Part shown: positions 14,037 through 18,752 of the stretch, piece after piece
Layout: each line of letters starts with the position of its first letter
Position numbering within the stretch: position 1 is the first letter of the stretch
Origin: an uncultured Oceanobacillus sp.
Lineage (GTDB): Bacteria > Bacillota > Bacilli > Bacillales > Amphibacillaceae
NCBI GenBank assembly: GCA_938004015.1
Contig: CALKWU010000105.1
Coordinates: 1 to 18,752 of the forward strand
DNA length: 18,752 nt
Direction of reading: 5' to 3'
Translations under genes and position numbers: made by a program
The notes under the pieces: model-generated
What the model saw: only the letters and a program-made list of their open reading frames with translations
Databases searched by the model: none
Told to the model about the DNA's origin: nothing

Positions 14037-15218
14037 TTATTTAAATAAATAATCATTCTGTATCGAGTATTCAACAGCTATTCGATAGATGACCCCAATT
14101 CCGAGCATGGTAGCCATGACAGAACTCCCACCGTAACTGATCAATGGTAGTGGTATCCCCGTCACGGGCATGATTCCAATCGTCATCCCGATGTTTTGGA
14201 ACACGTGGATCAATATCAAACTCAAAAACCCGAAACAGAAATAAGAAGCAAATGGAACAAATTGATAAATATTCAGTCCTAATGTCACCAATTTATAAAG
14301 AAGCAAGAAATATAATAAAATCACAATGGAAGCTCCGATAAAGCCGGATGTTTCACCAATGACGGAAAAAATGAAGTCCGTCTGTGCTTCCGGATAATAA
14401 ACTTCCACGCCTCCAATTCCTTTTCCGAACAATTGCCCGGAGCCGAGTGCCATGTATGCCCTTTGAAAGTGCCAATTGGCTGAATCCGCGGATTGAGCAG
14501 GATCGAACCACGTTAAAATACGGTCAATCTGGTAATGTCTGCTCGTTCCGACGATGAGTTTCGCCAATTCAGGGAAGTTGACAATGAAAGCCAGTACTCC
14601 ACCGATGAAAGCACCGCTCACGGCTACAAGACTGAGAATAATTTTCCAACTGATTCCAGCGAAAATAATCATCATTCCCAAGATGAAAATATAAACCATC
14701 GCCGTTCCAAAATCCGGTTGCAACAAAATGAACACGACCGGTATTAGCGTAATCACAACTAATTTGATCAACAACATCGTATCTGTCCGTAAGTCGCTTT
14801 GCTCAAATTTTTCTTTATGTTTACTGATAATGACCGACATATAAAGGATTGTCGACAACTTGACAAATTCTGATGGTTGTAGAGAAACACCCGGTATCAA
14901 ACGGTTGAACCAGCTTTTTGCACCATTCACCGGCCAAGCGATGGATGGTGGACTGATATATAGAAGAACGAGCAGTAAGACACCGCCGATATAAATGTAT
15001 AAACTCGCTTTGTTTAATTGTTCCATGTCTAAAAATTGTACAGATGCAGCCAAAAGAATTCCGACAGCATACCAAATGATTTGCTTGAAAACAAAATTTT
15101 GATCCGCATACTGCTCGAGCTGCTCTGCATTATAAATCGCAAAGAGACTCGCCAAAATAAACAAAACGATTAAAATCAATAAATCAGCCTGCATATAGTA
15201 GGACTGTCTTTTTGTCAT
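14037..15218 (-). CDS. rodA: SEDS-family peptidoglycan glycosyltransferase (RodA/FtsW)
   Basis: Polytopic membrane enzyme that polymerises lipid II into glycan strands, working with a class B penicillin-binding protein; RodA serves side-wall growth, FtsW division. The 393-residue protein has about ten hydrophobic segments and the SEDS landmarks SLQPSEFVKL (112-121), LLQPDFGTA (165-173), YYPEAQTDFIFSVIGE with the likely catalytic Asp281, and the C-terminal GIPLPLISYGGSSV (354-367). Features and length fit RodA better than FtsW (no FtsW-like N- or C-terminal extension), but subfamily is not certain and Bacillales often have several copies. The ATG at 15218 has only a weak GGTGA ribosome site. 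It lies 252 bases behind tsaD on the same strand, separated by a DnaA-box cluster, and converges with the CNNM-type gene. Confidence 0.85.
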   Translation of the reverse strand: MTKRQSYYMQADLLILIVLFILASLFAIYNAEQLEQYADQNFVFKQIIWYAVGILLAASVQFLDMEQLNKASLYIYIGGVLLLVLLYISPPSIAWPVNGAKSWFNRLIPGVSLQPSEFVKLSTILYMSVIISKHKEKFEQSDLRTDTMLLIKLVVITLIPVVFILLQPDFGTAMVYIFILGMMIIFAGISWKIILSLVAVSGAFIGGVLAFIVNFPELAKLIVGTSRHYQIDRILTWFDPAQSADSANWHFQRAYMALGSGQLFGKGIGGVEVYYPEAQTDFIFSVIGETSGFIGASIVILLYFLLLYKLVTLGLNIYQFVPFASYFCFGFLSLILIHVFQNIGMTIGIMPVTGIPLPLISYGGSSVMATMLGIGVIYRIAVEYSIQNDYLFK

Positions 15219-15261
15219 TGTTGCATCACCAAACTTTTTCTGATTGTAAAGATACCATTAC

Positions 15262-15421
15262 TTATCCACAAATAAATATTTACAAAACCCTTCATACACC
15301 AATTGTCAACAAACCCATCCACATTATCCACAAAATCCAGGGGGATTTCACTCGGTATTATCCACAAGATAAACATAGTCGTATAAAGGTTCCACAATGT
15401 TACCCACATAGCTGTGTATAA
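15262..15421. promoter_or_regulatory. DnaA-box cluster between tsaD and rodA
   Basis: Exact TTATCCACA on the plus strand at 15262-15270, 15324-15332 and 15358-15366, and exact TTATACACA on the minus strand at 15421-15413. Near matches: TTACCCACA (15400-15408, one mismatch) and CCATCCACA (15315-15323, two). The pair at 15400-15421 forms an inverted repeat with a 4-base gap. Four exact TTATNCACA 9-mers in 160 bp are far above the about 0.005 expected by chance at equal base use. The spacer has no supported gene. As there is no dnaA or dnaN beside it, it is likely a DnaA-binding regulatory or titration cluster, not the origin. A TTGACA (minus strand, 15309-15304) inside it may be a -35 for rodA, with an uncertain -10. 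Confidence 0.85.
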
Positions 15422-15470
15422 ACAGTCCATATTTTCAACAGAAGACTGAGGATATTGAATGATAGGAACT

Positions 15471-16481
15471 TCAAACGAGCTCGAGAGAAGGGTTTGCATT
15501 CAAGTCAAGATCAGAACGTTTTTCTTGTTCAAAGGCTATGGTACCTGCAGCAGCAATCATTGCGGCGTTATCTGTACAAAGCGATAAAGGTGGGATAAGT
15601 ATTGGAATATCAGCTTGTGCAAATACCTTTTTCATATGATTTCTCAAGCCTTGATTTGCAGCGACTCCTCCTGCAACAATGACTTGTTTTACGTTGAATG
15701 CTTTTGCAGCACGGAATGTTTTCGTCGTCAACACTTCAACAACACTTGCTTGAAAACTTGCTGCGACATCTTCTTTTTTCAACGTTTCACCACGTTGTTT
15801 TGCATTATGGATTTTATTGATGACAGCAGATTTCAAGCCACTGAAACTGAAATCATAACTGTCTTCACCTAGCCAAGCTCTTGGGAAATCAATTGTCTCT
15901 TCTCCTTCTTTCGCCAACCGATCGATTTCCGGACCACCGGGATACGGCAAGCCCAGCATACGCGCCACTTTATCATAAGCTTCTCCTGCTGCGTCATCCA
16001 ACGTTTCACCTATCAATTCAAACTGGCCATGATCCCGCATGAGAATCAGTTCTGTATGGCCGCCGGAAACGATCAGTGCAAGTAAAGGAAACGCAAACTC
16101 TTGTTCGAATCGATTCGCATAAATATGCCCGGCGATATGATGCACGCCGATGAGCGGCTTCCGTTTCGCAAAAGCCAATGCTTTCGCCGCACTTACACCG
16201 ACAAGCAGCGCCCCGACTAATCCCGGCCCTTCTGTAACAGCAATCGCATCAATATCTTCCCAAGCGACTTTTGCTTGTTTGATCGCTTCTTCAATTACAA
16301 TCGTCATTTGCTCCACATGGTGACGGGAGGCGATTTCAGGAACGACTCCTCCAAAACGCTTATGACTTTCCACTTGAGAGGCGACGACATTGGAAAGGAT
16401 TTCTCTTCCATTTTTCACAATTGCAGCTGCTGTTTCATCGCAACTCGTTTCTATTCCCAAAATGATTGTATCACGTTTCAT
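15471..16481 (-). CDS. tsaD: tRNA N6-adenosine threonylcarbamoyltransferase TsaD (Gcp/YgjD)
   Basis: Catalytic core of the t6A37 tRNA modification complex; it moves threonylcarbamoyl from threonylcarbamoyl-AMP to A37 of ANN-decoding tRNAs, with TsaB and TsaE as partners. The 336-residue protein is of ASKHA (Kae1/TsaD) type: ILGIETSCDETAAA at the N-terminus, EIASRHHVEQM, the metal-binding HHIAGH (His115, His119), VSGGHTEL, GEAYDKVARMLGLPYPGGP, FSFSGLKSAV, VAGGVAANQGLR and CTDNAAMIAAAG near the C-terminus. The ATG at 16481 is used because GGGTGA precedes it; an in-frame GTG at 16496 would add five residues. The start overlaps the rimI stop in an ATGA arrangement, pointing to translational coupling. 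Last gene of the thiL-tsaE-tsaB-rimI-tsaD cluster, with no clear terminator behind it. Confidence 0.98.
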   Translation of the reverse strand: MKRDTIILGIETSCDETAAAIVKNGREILSNVVASQVESHKRFGGVVPEIASRHHVEQMTIVIEEAIKQAKVAWEDIDAIAVTEGPGLVGALLVGVSAAKALAFAKRKPLIGVHHIAGHIYANRFEQEFAFPLLALIVSGGHTELILMRDHGQFELIGETLDDAAGEAYDKVARMLGLPYPGGPEIDRLAKEGEETIDFPRAWLGEDSYDFSFSGLKSAVINKIHNAKQRGETLKKEDVAASFQASVVEVLTTKTFRAAKAFNVKQVIVAGGVAANQGLRNHMKKVFAQADIPILIPPLSLCTDNAAMIAAAGTIAFEQEKRSDLDLNANPSLELV

Positions 16482-16927
16482 CTTAAATTCACCCACATTA
16501 CGAGGGCATCTTCCTGATTATCCGTATAATAATTTTTACGGATTCCTCCAGGAACAAGCCCGAATTTCCGGTACATTTTTTGTGCTACGATATTGGATAC
16601 TCTTACTTCCAAAGAAAGGCGTTCTGCTCCTAACCTCAGTGCCGTAAGCATCATATGCCCAAAAAGTCTTTCCCCAATTTTCTTTCCTCGGAAATCAGGC
16701 AAGACGGCAATGTTCGTTATTTGCGCTTCGTCAATGACGACCCACATGCCGGAATAACCGATGACTTTTCCGGCGTAATCGACGACATAATAATGGGCGT
16801 GCATATTGTCGTTCAATTCTTGGTGAAAAATATTGGATGTCCAAGGTTCGGGGAATGATGCTTTTTCCACTTCCAAAACTTGCGGTATATCTTCCAATAC
16901 CATTTTACGTATTTGCAGTTCAACCAT
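16478..16927 (-). CDS. rimI: Ribosomal-protein-alanine N-acetyltransferase RimI
   Basis: GNAT-family N-acetyltransferase of 149 residues; RimI acetylates the N-terminus of ribosomal protein S18 in E. coli and may act on other proteins. Visible: IRKMVLEDIPQVLEVEKASFPEPW (alpha-1/alpha-2 region), strand ITNIAVLPDFRGKKIGERLF with the acetyl-CoA pyrophosphate loop (Arg80-Gly81-x3-Gly85), SLEVRVSNIVAQKMYRKFGL (Glu107, Asn112, Tyr119), and the RimI-like ending IRKNYYTDNQEDALVMWV. The start overlaps the tsaB stop by 8 bases and the stop overlaps the tsaD start by 4, so translation is coupled. The neighbours are t6A genes, as in many bacteria; no direct role of RimI in t6A is established. Confidence 0.93.
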   Translation of the reverse strand: MVELQIRKMVLEDIPQVLEVEKASFPEPWTSNIFHQELNDNMHAHYYVVDYAGKVIGYSGMWVVIDEAQITNIAVLPDFRGKKIGERLFGHMMLTALRLGAERLSLEVRVSNIVAQKMYRKFGLVPGGIRKNYYTDNQEDALVMWVNLR

Positions 16928-17630
16928 TTTCTTCTTTTTCCTTCTGTTGTTTCAGCCAATTCGCTTCGGCCTCAGCCAAGCGCAAATATTCCGGCGTCAT
17001 AAAATGGACTTCTTCCGGTTCATGCTCCAAACTTGCAAGCCCCAAGTGAGCTGGATCCGCAATATGATACGGTCCATCAGGTATGACCGCCAATTCTCCT
17101 ATCTCTTCTTTGATTTGTCGCTCGAATGTTTTAACATCAGGACTGAGAAATAAAACCGGCTTTCCTTCTGAACGCAAAAAATCAAGGACATGGGAAAATA
17201 ATATATTCCGGTCTTTCCGGATAACCGATAGTCGATCGCCGGTCGTCCATTCGTAGATGCCTGCATAAACCAAGCCTCTTTTCGCATCAAAAAAAGGACA
17301 AATATAACCATGAAAGAATCGCCCTTGATAGGCGAGTACTTCCAAGCTGGAAACACCGACAATCGGGATATCCAGTGCCCAGGCTAAAGTTTTCGCCGTT
17401 GTCAGCCCGATTCGGACACCTGTATACGAACCAGGTCCCTTCGCAACAGCGATTCGATTCAATTCTTCCACTTCCATCCCGACTTCCTCCAGCAATTGTT
17501 CAACAGCCGGCATTAACCGTGTCGAGTGGTTTTTCTTCAAATTCGTCACGATTTTTCCGATCAATCGATCGTTTTTCATGACACTGACACCTAAGACATG
17601 ATTTGATGTATCAATGACAAGTGTATACAT
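16920..17630 (-). CDS. tsaB: tRNA threonylcarbamoyladenosine biosynthesis protein TsaB (YeaZ)
   Basis: Inactive ASKHA-fold paralogue of TsaD that dimerises with it and is required for t6A synthesis. The 236-residue protein opens YTLVIDTSNHVLGVSV, carries NHSTRLMPAVEQLL, and has the TsaB signature KGPGSYTGVRIGLTTAKTLA (about 64-83); the C-terminal half is less conserved, ending in a charged LKQQKEKEENG tail. The HxxxH metal motif of TsaD is absent, as expected for TsaB. I take the ATG at 17630, since AGGAG lies 7 bases before it; a longer frame from 17648 would add six residues and overlap the tsaE stop. It lies 10 bases after tsaE and overlaps rimI. Confidence 0.96.
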   Translation of the reverse strand: MYTLVIDTSNHVLGVSVMKNDRLIGKIVTNLKKNHSTRLMPAVEQLLEEVGMEVEELNRIAVAKGPGSYTGVRIGLTTAKTLAWALDIPIVGVSSLEVLAYQGRFFHGYICPFFDAKRGLVYAGIYEWTTGDRLSVIRKDRNILFSHVLDFLRSEGKPVLFLSPDVKTFERQIKEEIGELAVIPDGPYHIADPAHLGLASLEHEPEEVHFMTPEYLRLAEAEANWLKQQKEKEENG

Positions 17631-17640
17631 AGAAATGCTC

Positions 17641-18105
17641 CTAATCATTCATCGCTACCAAAATTTTTTTGAAATGTTCACCATACGCATTGAATTCAAG
17701 TTTCCTTCGATCCCCTTCCATATGGCTGATGACGATTTCCAAACGTTCGTCAGGTAAATAATCTTCAATAAACTTCGCCCATTCGACCACCGAAACACCT
17801 TCTCCATAAAAATATTCGTCAAAGCCGATATCTTCACCCGAAAGTTCCAGACGGTAAACATCCATATGGTAAAGGGGAAGTCTGCCTTTATATTCTTTCA
17901 CAATTGTAAACGTTGGACTGTTCACATTTCGTGTGATGCCGAGCCCTCTTGCCAAGCCTTTTGTAAAAGTCGTTTTCCCGGCACCTAAATCACCTTCCAA
18001 TGTTAATACATCACCGTGTGATAGATATTCGGCTAATTTTTCGGCAATTTTTTCAGTTTCTTCTGCTGATTGGGTAATCATGTCGATAGACTGCAAAACA
18101 TTCAC
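17641..18105 (-). CDS. tsaE: tRNA threonylcarbamoyladenosine biosynthesis ATPase TsaE (YjeE/YdiB)
   Basis: P-loop ATPase that drives turnover of the TsaB-TsaD complex in t6A formation. The 154-residue protein has the usual length and motifs: LTLEGDLGAGKTTFTKGLARGLG (Walker A GAGKT at 41-45), the switch-region SPTFTIVKEYKG, LYHMDVYRL, and VVEWAKFIEDYLP (the conserved EW motif). The start is taken as GTG at 18105, directly after the thiL stop at 18106-18108, with only a weak ribosome site, so re-initiation by ribosomes finishing thiL is likely. A later ATG at 18081 (residue 9) is an alternative that would still leave the P-loop intact. Confidence 0.96.
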   Translation of the reverse strand: MNVLQSIDMITQSAEETEKIAEKLAEYLSHGDVLTLEGDLGAGKTTFTKGLARGLGITRNVNSPTFTIVKEYKGRLPLYHMDVYRLELSGEDIGFDEYFYGEGVSVVEWAKFIEDYLPDERLEIVISHMEGDRRKLEFNAYGEHFKKILVAMND

Positions 18106-18752
18106 CTACTTCAAATGGGTATACCCCGCTTTTTCCAATGGGGACAGCGTTCCTTGTTTATTTACATATACCGCATGTTTATTCTTGTTCGTGACAAAGC
18201 CGACCCGTGAGATAAGCAAATTCATCTGTTCGGCCGTTTCTTGTACGGTCGGCCAATCTTTTTCCGGCACCGTTCCGACAAGTTCAAAATCTTCCCCACC
18301 GAAGTACTTCCAATCCTCTTGCATTTCTTTGGAAAACTGTTTCAAACATGGATGAACAGGTATTTTTTCATCATATAAAACAATAGTCACTTCCGATGCT
18401 TCTGCAATTTCATGTACCTCATTTCCAACTCCATCACTTATATCATTCAAGGCCAATCTTTCAATCCGTTTCAATGCATAAGCAAAATCAATCCGCGGTT
18501 CCGGCATTTGATGACGCTTGATGAAATAATCCCCGTCTTCCATTGATACTTTGTTTTGTAAAATATGAAGACCGGCGCGGGAATCTCCTAATGTTCCGGT
18601 GACAAATACGACATCTCCCGGCTTTGCGGTGTTTCTATATCTAGATTTGCCTTTTTCCACCTCTCCAATCACTGTTACTGACAAAACTAAGCCACTTCCG
18701 GAAACGGTATCTCCACCGATTAAATCTGCTCGATAATGATCGGCAAGAGCAC
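18106..18752 (-). CDS. thiL: Thiamine-monophosphate kinase ThiL (partial, N-terminus beyond window)
   Basis: Phosphorylates thiamine monophosphate to the active cofactor thiamine diphosphate, the last step of thiamine synthesis. The frame is open to the window edge; about 215 C-terminal codons are present. Visible: DLIGGDTVSGSGLVLSVTVIGEV (the substrate/Mg2+ GGDT loop), KPGDVVFVTGTLGDSRAGL, ALNDISDGVGNEVHEIAEAS (the second metal/ATP loop, normally a MDxSDGL-like motif, here NDISDGV), HPCLKQFSKEMQEDWKYFGGEDFELVGT and a C-terminal ITRVG-like ISRVGFV. The fold is of the PurM/AIR-synthase family. It begins the thiL-tsaE-tsaB-rimI-tsaD run, the same order as in B. subtilis (ydiA-ydiB-ydiC-ydiD-gcp), and its stop touches the tsaE start. 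Confidence 0.94.
   Translation of the reverse strand, partial: ALADHYRADLIGGDTVSGSGLVLSVTVIGEVEKGKSRYRNTAKPGDVVFVTGTLGDSRAGLHILQNKVSMEDGDYFIKRHQMPEPRIDFAYALKRIERLALNDISDGVGNEVHEIAEASEVTIVLYDEKIPVHPCLKQFSKEMQEDWKYFGGEDFELVGTVPEKDWPTVQETAEQMNLLISRVGFVTNKNKHAVYVNKQGTLSPLEKAGYTHLK

Noticed and set aside
15262..15421. Chromosomal replication origin
   Set aside because: DnaA boxes are present, but dnaA, dnaN, rpmH or other origin neighbours are absent and no clear DnaA-trio or long unwinding element is seen; a secondary DnaA cluster fits better.
15215..15499. 94-codon minus-strand frame across the tsaD-rodA spacer
   Set aside because: It overlaps the end of tsaD and the DnaA cluster, is rich in Trp/Cys/Ile from non-coding codons, and has no ribosome site or recognisable domain.
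1..18752. CRISPR arrays, insertion sequences, tRNA/rRNA genes, prophage or defence systems
   Set aside because: I looked for regularly spaced repeats, transposase-like frames, terminal inverted repeats and RNA-gene signatures and found none I could support.

Overview
The window reads as chromosomal DNA of a low-to-mid GC Gram-positive bacterium of the order Bacillales. Evidence: CIRCE-controlled groES-groEL, a Rex regulator very close to the Bacillus subtilis protein, a PhoP-box promoter in front of pstS, many strong AGGAGG-type ribosome binding sites, TTG/GTG starts, and gene order that follows the B. subtilis thiL-tsaE-tsaB-rimI-tsaD / ydiF / rex / ydiL / groES-groEL neighbourhood. A Planococcaceae-like or Bacillaceae host is likely, but I cannot fix the genus. 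The very acidic secreted proteins (PstS linker, subtilase) hint at a salt- or alkali-tolerant habitat; that is inference.

Left part (1-2500): the start of a phosphate uptake operon on the minus strand. pstS (lipoprotein) is followed by pstC, which runs off the window, with a strong hairpin between them. Upstream of pstS is an 11-bp-periodic Pho box. Behind it lies a scar: the last third of a short-chain dehydrogenase gene on the plus strand abuts what looks like the last codons of a minus-strand gene with its terminator. Middle-left (2500-6811): one large secreted Vpr-like subtilase with a PA insert and two C-terminal Big_2-type repeats, preceded by a long AT-rich leader with a promoter, a hairpin at the transcript start and repeated GTTCTT motifs.

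Middle (6700-10000): groES-groEL under a perfect CIRCE operator, ending in tandem hairpins, then a CPBP-family membrane protease gene (YdiL-like) on the plus strand. Next come the redox repressor Rex (minus strand) and a divergent plus-strand pair, an ABC-F ATPase and a CNNM/CorC-type transporter. A near-perfect Rex operator lies in the rex/ABC-F intergenic region, so Rex probably controls itself and perhaps its divergent neighbour. The CNNM gene converges on rodA/ftsW with a bidirectional terminator folded into its last codons.

Right part (14037-18752): a minus-strand set, thiL (partial)-tsaE-tsaB-rimI-tsaD, then a SEDS glycosyltransferase gene. TsaB, TsaD and TsaE act together in t6A37 tRNA modification; the genes overlap or nearly touch and are probably translationally coupled. 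Between tsaD and rodA is a 250-bp spacer holding at least four consensus DnaA boxes plus near-consensus ones, far from any visible dnaA/dnaN. This DnaA-box cluster is the most remarkable non-coding feature here. I see no CRISPR array, insertion sequence, prophage, tRNA or rRNA gene, and no obvious new defence or biosynthetic system.
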